Shown here in pieces: positions 38,085-46,726 of a stretch of 64,000 nucleotides of DNA. Source of the stretch: Pseudorhodoplanes sinuspersici (GTDB lineage: Bacteria > Pseudomonadota > Alphaproteobacteria > Rhizobiales > Xanthobacteraceae); the NCBI RefSeq assembly GCF_002119765.1, contig NZ_CP021112.1, positions 4,892,501 through 4,956,500 of the forward strand, read 5' to 3'. The notes beneath the pieces are model-generated. The model saw only the letters and a list, made by a program, of their open reading frames with translations. It was not told the DNA's origin and did not search any database. The translations under genes were made by a program, and so were the position numbers. Position 1 is the stretch's first letter, and the number at the start of each line of letters is the position of its first letter.

Positions 38085-38110
38085 CGCAACGATCGAACCG
38101 GCCAGCCATC

Positions 38111-38226
38111 AGATCACGATGACTTTGGATCGAATCGATCCAAAGTCATAAACGTGATCGATTCTAATACGTTAGAGCATGATGTCGTCCGAAAACCGCT
38201 TCGCACTTTTCGGCACCATGCTCTAG
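38111..38226. repeat. Composite palindromic repeat, copy 2 (reverse orientation)
   Basis: TTTGGATCGA-A-TCGATCCAAA is followed by AACGTGATCGATTCTAATA and AGAGCATGATGTCG..CACCATGCTCTA. It is the reverse complement of the composite at 13481-13592. Another first-part copy is at 40120-40170. Copies 2 and 3 bracket the gntR-tctC pair. Confidence 0.85.
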
Positions 38227-38241
38227 GGCTGGCCGGTCTAT

Positions 38242-38943
38242 TCAAAAACCACCCAGGCTTTCGCGCACCGACAGCAGATGATCGCGGATCTCGGCCCGCG
38301 CCCGTTCGCCATCACGCTCGCGCAAGGCGCTAACGATGCGGCGATGCTGTTGCTGATAAATCGTTCGTCGCTCCGCGGTCAGGCTCCGCTCTTTCAGCTT
38401 TCCCCATTGCGCTGTCCGACGGACGCCATTGATGGCGTCATAGATGTCAGCGAGGAGCTGATTGCGCGCCGCGGCGACAATGCGCTGATGCAGGCGCCCA
38501 TCCCATGTCTCGAATGCGGCGACGCCTTTTGCGATCTCGCATTCGTGCAAGCACCGCTCCATGTCCGCAAGATCGGTCGCGGTCGCACGGGCGGCAGCGA
38601 TTTCGCAGCTTTGCGGCTCCAGCATCAGACGGATGTCCATCACTTCCGCAGGACTGGCGCGATGAATCTTCCTCACCAGTTCGTCGGAAGACTGCTGATC
38701 GGCTGCCGGCTCCGCAACGAATGTGCCGCGACCGACATGACGCGTGATCGCGCCTTTCGCTTCGAGCTGATCGAGAATTTTGCGCAAGGTGTTGCGCGCG
38801 AGTCCAAAGCGTTCGACCAGCTCGCGCTCGGCCGGCAACCTTTCGCCTGGCTTCCACACACCCGTGCTGATTTCACCTTCGATGAAGGCAAGGGCCGCCG
38901 ACATGGTCTGGCGCGCTTTCGCTCGGTTGTTGAGGCTTGTCAT
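38242..38943 (-). CDS. GntR-family (FadR/FCD subfamily) transcription regulator
   Basis: The winged helix occupies about residues 14-78: GVWKPGERLPAERELVERFG and ARNTLRKILDQLEAKGAITR. The FCD ligand domain follows, with the metal-ligand Asp and His in ETWDGRLHQRI and a later His in QQQHRRIVSAL. FCD regulators usually sense organic acids. I chose ATG 38943 (MTSLNNRAKARQ), since the fold begins soon after. ATGs at 38988 and 39063 are in frame but would add unsupported sequence. It is divergent from the tctC gene at 39108, and a good operator lies between them. Confidence 0.85.
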   Translation of the reverse strand: MTSLNNRAKARQTMSAALAFIEGEISTGVWKPGERLPAERELVERFGLARNTLRKILDQLEAKGAITRHVGRGTFVAEPAADQQSSDELVRKIHRASPAEVMDIRLMLEPQSCEIAAARATATDLADMERCLHECEIAKGVAAFETWDGRLHQRIVAAARNQLLADIYDAINGVRRTAQWGKLKERSLTAERRTIYQQQHRRIVSALRERDGERARAEIRDHLLSVRESLGGF

Positions 38944-39057
38944 GCCACTCGCTGCTTCGTGAACCAATCTTGATCCATTTATCGTCATCTGTCTTTCGAG
39001 GCAAGTTGTTGCGTTTACGAGTTGACAGAACGGCATCTCTGATGTCCTGATCTGCCC

Positions 39058-39074
39058 AACCAATAAAATTGGTT
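39058..39074. promoter_or_regulatory. Predicted GntR operator between gntR and tctC
   Basis: AACCAAT-AAA-ATTGGTT is a perfect seven-base inverted repeat with a three-base spacer. It lies about 34 bases upstream of the tctC start and in the shared promoter area of the divergent regulator. A second half-like ATTGG follows at 39078-39082. Spacing and position suit a FadR-type dimer. Confidence 0.6.
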
Positions 39075-39107
39075 TACAATTGGATCACGAAAGGGAGAGG
39101 TTTCAAG

Positions 39108-40109
39108 ATGGATCGCAGAGATTTTCTGATGCGCGCAGCGGCATTACCGCTGGCGGCGCAAGGATCGCTTGCAGCACTTGTCAGCGGAGCGCATGCGCAA
39201 GGCACCTGGCCGGAGCGAAACATCACCTTCGTCGTGCCATTCCCGGCGGGCGGACAGGCCGATCTCGCTGCGCGTCCGGTTGCTGCGGCACTGGAGAAAA
39301 TTCTCGGCCGACCCGTTGTTGTTGAGAATCGCGCTGGCGGCGCCGGTGGCGCTGTCGGCAATGCGGCCGTCGCGCGCGCGGCTCCGGACGGTTACACGCA
39401 GCTCGTGACATTGTCGTCGCTGGCCGTGCTGCCGGAAGCCGACCGCCTGTTCGGACGGACGCCGGCCTACGAAGTGTCGCAATTCACGCCGGTCGCCCGC
39501 ATCCTTGCCGACCCGACGCTGCTGGCGGTGCCGGCATCCGCGCCCTGGAAGACGCTGAAGGATTTCGTCGAGGATGCAAAGGCGCGGCCCGGCCAAATTC
39601 CCTACGGATCGTCGGGACCGTACGGCACACTGCATATCGCGATGGAAATGTTTGCCGCAGCCGCAGGCATCAAGCTGCTGCACGTGCCGTTCCGCGGTGC
39701 GGCGCCGGCGCTGACCGCGCTGTTGTCGGGCACGGTTCAGGCGCTCGCGTCGGCGCCCGGCGTTCTCAAGGCGCAGGTCGACGATGGCAAGCTTCGCGTT
39801 CTTGCGAATTGGGGCGCAGAGCGCATTCCGAGCTTCCCCGATCTGCCGACATTCAAGGAGCTCGGCTATCCGGATGTCGAATTCTACATCTGGGCCGGTC
39901 TGTTCACGCCGAAGGGCGTCCCCGATGCCGTGATGACCAAGCTGCGCGACGGCATGCGCCAGGCGATGAAGTCACCGGAAGTGATCAAGACCTTCGAAGC
40001 TGCCGGCAGCCCGCCCGCTTATCAGGATCAAGCCGAGTTCACGCGCTTCTTTGAAGCGGACAGCGCGCGGCTGATCGCGGCGGTCAAGAAAATTGGCAAA
40101 GTCGAATAA
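39108..40109 (+). CDS. TctC/Bug family solute-binding protein (2), Tat-like signal
   Basis: A tripartite-type periplasmic binding protein. The signal MDRRDFLMRAAALPLAAQGS contains RRDFL and resembles a twin-arginine signal, cleaved after HAQ. ITFVVPFPAGGQADLAARPV, VVVENRAGGAGGAVG and SFPDLPTFKELGYPDVEF are family motifs. Start 39108 has AGGGAGAGG seven bases upstream. The neighbouring GntR-FCD regulator and the downstream FAH-family hydrolase suggest binding of an organic acid that is then degraded. TctA and TctB are absent nearby. Confidence 0.9.
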   Translation: MDRRDFLMRAAALPLAAQGSLAALVSGAHAQGTWPERNITFVVPFPAGGQADLAARPVAAALEKILGRPVVVENRAGGAGGAVGNAAVARAAPDGYTQLVTLSSLAVLPEADRLFGRTPAYEVSQFTPVARILADPTLLAVPASAPWKTLKDFVEDAKARPGQIPYGSSGPYGTLHIAMEMFAAAAGIKLLHVPFRGAAPALTALLSGTVQALASAPGVLKAQVDDGKLRVLANWGAERIPSFPDLPTFKELGYPDVEFYIWAGLFTPKGVPDAVMTKLRDGMRQAMKSPEVIKTFEAAGSPPAYQDQAEFTRFFEADSARLIAAVKKIGKVE

Positions 40110-40119
40110 TCAAACAAAC

Positions 40120-40170
40120 TAGAGCACGATGCCGAAAAGTGTGAAGCTTTCGGACAACATCATGCTCTAA
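40120..40170. repeat. Palindromic repeat (AGAGCA..TGCTCT family), copy 3
   Basis: TAGAGCACGATGCCGAAAAG at the left and ACATCATGCTCTAA at the right, with GTGTGAAGCTTTCGGAC between, match the first part of copies 1 and 2. It lies between tctC and the FAH gene. Confidence 0.85.
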
Positions 40171-40202
40171 CTTTTCTAACGGAATCGGAGCGCGACAGCG
40201 TC

Positions 40203-41054
40203 ATGAAGTTTGCGACTTTTTTACTGGACGGAAAAACCAAAGTCGGCGTCGTCGACGAAAGCACGGCGACGCTGCGCGCGGTGGAAGATGTATCTTCTGT
40301 GCTCGACATCATCTCGGGCAAGGCCACAGTCAAGCCATCCGGGCCGGCCATCGCACTGTCGCAAGTGAAACTGCTCGCTCCGATTCCGTCACCGGAACGC
40401 AATATCTTCTGCGTCGGCAAGAATTACCGCGAACATGCGAAGGAGTTTTCCAACAGCGGCTTTGAGGCCGGCGCGGTCAAAGGCGCGGAGATCGACGAAT
40501 ATCCGGCGGTGTTTACGAAGCCGGCGAGCTCGGTGATCGGCCCGGACGCCGATGTCGATCTGCATCCACAGGCAACTAACAGCGTCGATTACGAAGCCGA
40601 ACTCGCCATTGTCATCGGCAAAGCCGGGCGCGATATCCCGAAGGATCAGGCTTACAACCACATCTTCGGCTACACGATCATCAACGACGTGACGTCGCGC
40701 GACCGCCAGCGCAACCATAAGCAATGGTTCCTCGGCAAGGCGCTGGACACGTTCTGCCCGATGGGTCCGTGGCTCGTCACCGGCGACGAACTTGAGCCGG
40801 AAAACCTCGACGTCAAATGCTGGGTGAACAATGAATTGCGTCAGAACGCCAATACACGCGACCTGATCTTCGATATCCCGACCCTCGTCTCGTCGATTTC
40901 AGCCGGTCTGACGCTCGTGCCGGGTGACATCATCTCGACCGGCACGCCGGCCGGCGTCGGCATCGGCTTCAATCCACCGAAATTCCTGCGCGCCGGCGAT
41001 GTCGTGACGATTTCGATTACAGGACTTGGCAGCCTGACCAACACCTTCCGCTGA
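40203..41054 (+). CDS. Fumarylacetoacetate hydrolase-family protein
   Basis: An FAH-superfamily hydrolase, decarboxylase or isomerase acting on a beta-keto or acylpyruvate substrate. FCVGKNYREHAKEF carries the catalytic His-Glu region. VDYEAELAIVIGKAGRDI and GYTIINDVTSRDRQ provide the metal-binding acidic residues. WFLGKALDTFCPMGPWLV and IISTGTPAGVGIGF complete the signature. At 283 residues it is full length. It follows tctC by 93 bases on the same strand and could be in the same catabolic unit, although a palindromic repeat separates them. Confidence 0.9.
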   Translation: MKFATFLLDGKTKVGVVDESTATLRAVEDVSSVLDIISGKATVKPSGPAIALSQVKLLAPIPSPERNIFCVGKNYREHAKEFSNSGFEAGAVKGAEIDEYPAVFTKPASSVIGPDADVDLHPQATNSVDYEAELAIVIGKAGRDIPKDQAYNHIFGYTIINDVTSRDRQRNHKQWFLGKALDTFCPMGPWLVTGDELEPENLDVKCWVNNELRQNANTRDLIFDIPTLVSSISAGLTLVPGDIISTGTPAGVGIGFNPPKFLRAGDVVTISITGLGSLTNTFR

Positions 41055-41077
41055 TCGGGCGCGATGCCGTCCGCCAC

Positions 41078-42085
41078 TCAAGCGACTCGGCGGACGGTGT
41101 CACCTGATTCACGAGCCTCCTCGCCACCGGCTTGGTTGCGGTCATCGTCTTGAGCTTGCGAAGAACCGTCCCGATTGTAGGACACGTCGATCCCCTCGAC
41201 GCTTCGCAGCAGCGGAATCATGAAGTCCGTGAAAGCTCTGACAACGGGACGCATGAAGCGCACGGACGGATAAGCGAGAAATGCTTCGGTCGGCCTGATC
41301 TCATAATCGGGAAGGATACGGACCAGCCGTCCCTCCGCCAGTTCTTTGATTACCAGCAGATGCTGGATCGGACCGGCGGCCTGTCCGCTGAGAAGCGTAT
41401 CGACGATGACCTGCGCGTTGTCCGTCCGCAGGATCGGCCGAACGGCGACATCGGCCGTTTCTCCCTTGCCCTGCAGCGCCAGGGTATCGCGCGCCGAAAT
41501 AACCATATGCGTTGTGACGATCTTCGCGGCGGATAGTTGCTCAAAGGAATTGATCGGACCGTTGCGCGACAGATAATCGGGCGATGCGACCAGAAAGCGC
41601 CGGATCAATCCAAGGCGGCGGATGATCAGTTCCTGCCCGTCCGGACGACCGTATTTGATGGCGAGATCAAAACTCTCGTAGACCAGATCGACATTGCGGT
41701 TTTCAAGCACCAGATCGACGGCCACCGCCGGATATTCGGCCTGAAAGGCCATGACGATCCGGTGCAGATGTTTCGCGCCGAGACAAGACGGCGCGTGGAC
41801 ACGCAAAGGACCTTCGACCGCTCCCATGTCGCGCCGCACCCCTTCCAGCGCTGCATCGATCGTCGCCAGCGCCGAATGGCTCGCCTCATAGAGGGTGCGT
41901 CCATGCGCCGTCGGACGCACAACCCGCGACGACCGTTCAAGCAATCGCGCGCCGACATGGCGTTCGAGATTTCTCAGATGCTTTGTGACCGCAGGCTGCG
42001 AGACGGCCAGATCGCGCGCGGCGGCGGTCACGGAGCCGCGTTCAACGGTGCGCACGAATGCGCGCAAAGCGAGAGCCAGATCCAT
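41078..42085 (-). CDS. LysR-family transcription regulator
   Basis: The helix-turn-helix lies at residues 3-62 (RGSVTAAARDLAVSQPAVTK, HLRNLERHVGARLLERSSR). The substrate domain follows from about 90 (AEYPAVAVDLVLENRNVDLV, YESFDLAIKYGRPDGQEL). The last 35 residues are charged and probably disordered. At 335 residues it is slightly longer than average. The gene is divergent from the L,D-transpeptidase gene, and an inverted repeat with LysR spacing lies in the shared region. It is also convergent with the FAH gene, so either side could be a target. Confidence 0.9.
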   Translation of the reverse strand: MDLALALRAFVRTVERGSVTAAARDLAVSQPAVTKHLRNLERHVGARLLERSSRVVRPTAHGRTLYEASHSALATIDAALEGVRRDMGAVEGPLRVHAPSCLGAKHLHRIVMAFQAEYPAVAVDLVLENRNVDLVYESFDLAIKYGRPDGQELIIRRLGLIRRFLVASPDYLSRNGPINSFEQLSAAKIVTTHMVISARDTLALQGKGETADVAVRPILRTDNAQVIVDTLLSGQAAGPIQHLLVIKELAEGRLVRILPDYEIRPTEAFLAYPSVRFMRPVVRAFTDFMIPLLRSVEGIDVSYNRDGSSQAQDDDRNQAGGEEARESGDTVRRVA

Positions 42086-42097
42086 CCATACCTCACG

Positions 42098-42122
42098 GTT
42101 ATGATCTCAATTACCTCATAAC
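42098..42122. promoter_or_regulatory. Predicted LysR binding site
   Basis: GTTATGA and TCATAAC are perfect seven-base arms around eleven bases (T-N11-A type spacing). The site is 12 bases upstream of the lysR start and before the L,D-transpeptidase gene. Confidence 0.55.
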
Positions 42123-42196
42123 ATATGGACACGATACCCGTCATGTCGTCCCAGTGCAGGACATCACTTCACCATCATCCAAGGCGACGAGACCTA

Positions 42197-42886
42197 ATGC
42201 GACGAGGACACATGAGAATCACACGACGAACTTTGGTTTTGGGCGCGCCGCTCTTGGGTGTGGCCGGCTGCACGACGGTCCGGCCGGATATCGCCGCGCT
42301 TGGACCGTACATATCTCCGCAATATGCCGCGATGTATGCCGCCATCGATACCGAACCCTTTCCGGTGCCGGCGGTGGATTTGTCGCGTGTCGATCCTGTC
42401 TTTTTACGACAGGAGGTCGCCTATGCGACACAAGAGCATCCAGGCACCATCGTGGTCGATCCGAACCAGCGCTACGCTTATCTTGTGCTGCCGCGCGGAC
42501 GCGCCCTTCGCTACGGCGTTGGCGTTGGACGGGAGGAAGGCTTCAACTTTCAGGGCGAAGCGATCATCGCGCGCAAGGCCGAATGGCCGCGCTGGACGCC
42601 GACGCCGAACATGATCCGGCGTGAGCCGGAGCGATACGGGCCCTATGCCGGCGGTCTGGAAGGCGGCGCGGACAACCCGCTCGGTGCGCGTGCGCTCTAT
42701 CTCTACAGGGACGGTCGCGACACGCTGTATCGTCTGCACGGTACGAATGAACCATGGACGATCGGCACGACGGTTTCATCGGGTTGTGTCCGCTTGCTCA
42801 ACCAGGACATCATCGACCTCTACCGACGTGTTCCGGTCAACACGAAAGTCGTCGTGCGGCCGACAAGCAGTGCTGCGACAAGTTAA
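42197..42886 (+). CDS. L,D-transpeptidase (YkuD) lipoprotein
   Basis: YkuD enzymes form 3-3 cross-links in peptidoglycan or attach proteins to it. The catalytic block is HGTNEPWTIGTTVSSGCVR, with the nucleophilic Cys. The N-terminus MRITRRTLVLGAPLLGVAGC has twin arginines and a lipobox (GVAGC), so it is likely exported by Tat and lipidated. Start choice between 42197, 42212 and an upstream ATG at 42125 is open; 42212 has a close GAGGA. The following S41 protease begins 63 bases later on the same strand. Confidence 0.88.
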   Translation: MRRGHMRITRRTLVLGAPLLGVAGCTTVRPDIAALGPYISPQYAAMYAAIDTEPFPVPAVDLSRVDPVFLRQEVAYATQEHPGTIVVDPNQRYAYLVLPRGRALRYGVGVGREEGFNFQGEAIIARKAEWPRWTPTPNMIRREPERYGPYAGGLEGGADNPLGARALYLYRDGRDTLYRLHGTNEPWTIGTTVSSGCVRLLNQDIIDLYRRVPVNTKVVVRPTSSAATS

Positions 42887-42949
42887 CCCGGCAAAGTTAA
42901 AGCTGAAAGTGAAGATCGGTCCGCGAGAGCCCACCGAAAGGAGCATCAA

Positions 42950-43927
42950 TTGCTGCAACTTCAAATACGGCTCCGGGTCGCCGTCAGCGCGACGATTGCG
43001 GTCCTCGTGGCCGCGCCATCGACGGTAAGGGCCGATACGACACCTGGCACCGCGCAAATCGAGCCACTGACGCAGGCAACGATTGGCAAGACGATCAACG
43101 GCATCGTCGTTGAATTACGCGAAGGGTATGTGTTCCCTGACAAGGGAGCGCATGCCGCAGATGCGCTGGAGAAGTCGTTGAAGGAAAGCGCCTATGCCGG
43201 CGTGACCGACCCAGTTCAGTTCGCGCGGCAGGTGACCGACCAGCTTCGGGCCATCACCAAAGACAGTCATATGCGGGTGATTTTCGGCTCCCCGTTTGCC
43301 AATCAGCCTCCGCCGGCCGTGCCGCAGGGCGCGGGCTTTGAGGTCAAGCGGGCTGATGGCAATATCGGGCTGATCCGCTTGGTACGGTTCGTTTCTCCGG
43401 ACGTCTTCAAGCCGGCAGCTGACGAAGCCATGCACAGTTTGTCAGATACCGAGGCGCTGATCATCGATATGCAGGCGAACGGCGGCGGGCATCCGGCCTC
43501 TGTCGCGTATCTGGTAAGTTACTTCCTTGATCCAGGTAAGCCGGTTCACATCAACAGCCTCGTGTGGCGCAATCGCGGGACCGACACGTACAGGACTGAG
43601 ACGTTTTGGAGTTCACAGACCCCCCTGCGCTATCTTGGCAAACCCGTCTATGTGCTGGTCGGACCCAAGACGTACTCGGCCGGTGAAGAGTTCGCCTATG
43701 ATTTGCAGGCGCTGAAGCGCGCGACGGTCGTCGGAGCCAAGACGCGTGGCGGAGCGAATCCAGGCGGATTGACCGATTTGGGCTCCAATTTCTTCGTTGT
43801 CGTCCCGACGGGACGGGCCGAGAATCCAATCACGCACACCAACTGGGAGGGCGTCGGTGTTCTACCTGATGTCCAGGCTGCACCAGACGTTGCGGAATCG
43901 ACCGCGCTGGCGCTGGCGAAAGGCTGA
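42950..43927 (+). CDS. S41-family peptidase (C-terminal processing/IRBP-like)
   Basis: A secreted or periplasmic serine peptidase. A signal-like N-terminus (LRVAVSATIAVLVAAPSTV) is followed by the N-terminal helical part. The core has LIIDMQANGGGHPASVAYLV and VLVGPKTYSAGEEFAYDLQA, which carries the nucleophilic Ser. GGANPGGLTDLGSNFFVVVP is the last core segment. No PDZ domain is visible. The start is TTG 42950, since AAAGGAG lies six bases upstream and no ATG fits. It may be coupled with the L,D-transpeptidase, a possible cell-wall or envelope pair. Confidence 0.85.
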   Translation: MLQLQIRLRVAVSATIAVLVAAPSTVRADTTPGTAQIEPLTQATIGKTINGIVVELREGYVFPDKGAHAADALEKSLKESAYAGVTDPVQFARQVTDQLRAITKDSHMRVIFGSPFANQPPPAVPQGAGFEVKRADGNIGLIRLVRFVSPDVFKPAADEAMHSLSDTEALIIDMQANGGGHPASVAYLVSYFLDPGKPVHINSLVWRNRGTDTYRTETFWSSQTPLRYLGKPVYVLVGPKTYSAGEEFAYDLQALKRATVVGAKTRGGANPGGLTDLGSNFFVVVPTGRAENPITHTNWEGVGVLPDVQAAPDVAESTALALAKG

Positions 43928-43939
43928 TCAAGACCAGCT

Positions 43940-44743
43940 CTAGTCGCGCCGGTCTCGCATGTAACGCTCGAGATACAGCACCGCGAGCTGGCGCTCATCG
44001 TCGGTCGCCTGTTTAAAGGCGGCCTCGTGCATCTCGACCACCCACTTCTCGCCACCGGAGCCTTCGCGCGCGAGCGTGAGCCACATCAATCCACGTGCGC
44101 CCTGACGCGGAACGAGTTCGCCTTTGAAAATGAGATGGCCAAGCAGCGCCTGCGCGCGCGCCTGCCCCTTGTTCGCGGCGAGACCGAGCCAGCGCAAGGC
44201 CTGGCGCGGATCTTTCATCCCGCCGACGCCCTCAAGGAAGAGCTTGGCGAGACTGTATTGCGCATCGGCATCGCCGAAATAGGATGCCGCATAACCATAC
44301 ATCTCGCGCGCACGATCCGGATCCGGCTTCACCTGCGTATTGGGAATGCCTTCGAGATAATAGTGACCAAGCTGCACGAAGGCATTGGCGACGAAGCGCG
44401 CCTGCGGAAGCTGCGGCGAATCCTCCGCATGCGCGTTGGCGATGCGGCTGAAATACTGGAAGGCGCGCAGCTGATCGCGCGGCACGCCCTCACCGACCGC
44501 ATACATGCGGCCGAGCTTCCACTGCGCGAGCGCGTGGCCTTGATCGGCAGCATATTGCAGCGACGACAACGCCTTGTCGTTTTGGCCGGCCTTCAGCGCA
44601 TTGGTGCCGGAGCGGAAAGCTTCGATTGGCGTAACAGGAGGCTTGGAATCGGCCGGCGTGCGTGTGCCGTCAAAGGCAAACGCTGGCGCCAGCGAGAGCG
44701 CACAGGTCAGAAAGCTCAGACGTGCGACGCTACTCGTCCGCAT
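43940..44743 (-). CDS. exoR: Exopolysaccharide regulator ExoR-like Sel1-repeat protein
   Basis: A periplasmic Sel1/TPR-like protein that matches rhizobial ExoR, which restrains the ExoS/ChvI two-component system. A signal peptide (LSFLTCALSLAPAFAF) is followed by GTNALKAGQNDKALSSLQYA, ADQGHALAQWKLGRMYAVGE and YSLAKLFLEGVGGMKDPRQA, all Sel1-type repeats. At 267 residues it has the ExoR length. It begins inside the last codons of ilvD, overlapping 14 bases. No exoS or chvI gene is in the window. Regulatory function by analogy only. Confidence 0.85.
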   Translation of the reverse strand: MRTSSVARLSFLTCALSLAPAFAFDGTRTPADSKPPVTPIEAFRSGTNALKAGQNDKALSSLQYAADQGHALAQWKLGRMYAVGEGVPRDQLRAFQYFSRIANAHAEDSPQLPQARFVANAFVQLGHYYLEGIPNTQVKPDPDRAREMYGYAASYFGDADAQYSLAKLFLEGVGGMKDPRQALRWLGLAANKGQARAQALLGHLIFKGELVPRQGARGLMWLTLAREGSGGEKWVVEMHEAAFKQATDDERQLAVLYLERYMRDRRD

Positions 44744-46454
44744 AAGTGATGGTCTCGGCCTTCGCGCCCGGATGGGTGACGGCGCCAGTCACTGCCGGTC
44801 CCACCTGCTGCGCGTATTTCCAAAGATAACCCGAGCCGTGATCGTTGCTGCGCGGCTTCCATTCGGTCTTGCGCTTGGCGAGCTCCTCGTCGGACAGCTT
44901 CACATTGAGGATGCCGTTCTCGGCATCGAGTTCGATGATGTCGCCGTCCCGCAGTAGTCCGATCGGCCCACCGACCGCCGCTTCAGGGCCAACATGGCCA
45001 ACGCAGAAGCCGCGCGTTGCGCCGGAGAAACGCCCATCGGTAATAAGCGCGACCTTGTCGCCCATTCCCTGACCGTAAAGCGCGGCCGTGGTGGACAGCA
45101 TCTCGCGCATGCCCGGACCGCCACGCGGTCCCTCGTAACGAATGACGAGAACTTCGCCTTCCTTGTATTTACGATTCTTGACCGCGTCGAAGCAGGCTTC
45201 TTCACCATCGAAGCAACGTGCCGGACCGGTAAACTTCAAATTAGCCATACCGGCGACTTTCACGATCGCACCTTCCGGCGCGACGTTGCCCTTCAGACCC
45301 ACGACGCCACCTGTTGCCAAAATCGGCTTGGAGGCGGGACGCACGACGTCCTGATCAGGATTCCATTTCACGGATTTCAGGTTCTCAGCGATGGTACGCC
45401 CGGTAACGGTCATGCAGTCACCGTGGAGATAACCGCCATCGAGCAGCGCTTTCATCACCAACGGTATGCCACCTGCTTCAAACAAATCCTTGGCGACATA
45501 ACGGCCGCCCGGTTTCAAATCCGCGATATATGGTGTCCTTTTGAAGACCTCGGCGACATCGAACAGGGTAAATTCAATACCGGCTTCGTTCGCAATTGCG
45601 GGAAGGTGCAGCGCAGCATTGGTCGAACCGCCTGATGCAGCGACAGTTGCTGCCGCATTTTCCAATGCCTTACGCGTGACGATGTCGCGTGGTCGCAGAC
45701 CGGAAAGCACGAGCTGCATAACCTGCTCGCCTGCAGTCATACAGAATTGATCGCGCATTTCGTAAGGTGCCGGTGCACCGGCCGAATACGGTAATGCAAG
45801 ACCGATCGCTTCCGATACCATCGCCATCGTGTTGGCGGTGAATTGCGCGCCGCATGCACCGGCCGACGGACAAGCGACCTGCTCAAGACCGAGAAGGTCT
45901 TCATCCGACATCGCACCAACCGAATGTTTACCAACCGCTTCGAACACGTCCTGAACGGTCACCGGCCGGCCCTTGAAGGTGCCCGGCAGGATCGAGCCGC
46001 CATAGATGAAGATCGACGGCACGTTCAGCCGCACCATCGCCATCATCATCCCCGGCAGCGACTTGTCACAACCGGCAAGCCCGACCAGTGCATCATAGGC
46101 ATGACCGCGCATGGTCAACTCGACCGAGTCGGCGATGACTTCACGCGACGGCAGCGATGCGCGCATGCCGCCGTGCCCCATGGCGATGCCGTCGGTCACG
46201 GTGATGGTGCAGAACTCGCGTGGGGTCCCGCCCGCTGCAGCGACGCCCTTCTTGACCGCCTGGGCCTGACGCATCAGCGAGATATTGCACGGCGCAGCTT
46301 CATTCCAGCAGGAGGCGACGCCGACAAACGGCTGGTGGATCTGGTCGGCCGTCAGACCCATCGCATAATAATATGACCGGTGCGGCGCCCGCTCGGGGCC
46401 TTCGGTGACGTGGCGGCTGGGCAGCTTTGCTTTGAGATTAGTCTTGGCGTCCAT
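44730..46454 (-). CDS. ilvD: Dihydroxy-acid dehydratase
   Basis: IlvD makes the 2-keto acids of valine and isoleucine with an Fe-S cluster. The three cysteine sites are visible: GVASCWNEAAPCN, GLAGCDKSLPGMMMAMV and CPSAGACGAQFTANTMAMV. FCVGHVGPEAAVGGPIGLL is another hallmark. ATG 46454 (MDAKTNLKAKLPSRHVTEG) fits the family; the frame runs further up without support. It has 574 residues. It is followed by exoR in an overlapping arrangement. Confidence 0.97.
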   Translation of the reverse strand: MDAKTNLKAKLPSRHVTEGPERAPHRSYYYAMGLTADQIHQPFVGVASCWNEAAPCNISLMRQAQAVKKGVAAAGGTPREFCTITVTDGIAMGHGGMRASLPSREVIADSVELTMRGHAYDALVGLAGCDKSLPGMMMAMVRLNVPSIFIYGGSILPGTFKGRPVTVQDVFEAVGKHSVGAMSDEDLLGLEQVACPSAGACGAQFTANTMAMVSEAIGLALPYSAGAPAPYEMRDQFCMTAGEQVMQLVLSGLRPRDIVTRKALENAAATVAASGGSTNAALHLPAIANEAGIEFTLFDVAEVFKRTPYIADLKPGGRYVAKDLFEAGGIPLVMKALLDGGYLHGDCMTVTGRTIAENLKSVKWNPDQDVVRPASKPILATGGVVGLKGNVAPEGAIVKVAGMANLKFTGPARCFDGEEACFDAVKNRKYKEGEVLVIRYEGPRGGPGMREMLSTTAALYGQGMGDKVALITDGRFSGATRGFCVGHVGPEAAVGGPIGLLRDGDIIELDAENGILNVKLSDEELAKRKTEWKPRSNDHGSGYLWKYAQQVGPAVTGAVTHPGAKAETITYADE

Positions 46455-46726
46455 ATTAACTCGACTGGGTCCCCTGCCCTTCACCGCGCAAACGCATAAT
46501 GACATTGCGTTTATTTCTTACGCTTCGTGTCGGCGAGGCCTATGGCCAAATCGCGGCATCAGGGGGTTCAGGCTGAAATGTCCCTAATGTGTGGCGGGGA
46601 AGCCACAAAACAAGCGGCACCGCAACACTCGGCCGGCGATTGCTGTGCCAAATGGCGACATTTAGACGGAACGGCGGCACATCCCGGGGCATTAGCAATA
46701 ATACGCTTCAGACGACGGAGGCACTC
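46455..46726. other. Intergenic region between ilvD and the receiver gene
   Basis: The 272 bases hold the divergent promoters of ilvD and the receiver gene. An open frame runs back from the receiver to 46589 but has no domain or ribosome site. I see no riboswitch or leader-peptide pattern. Confidence 0.5.
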
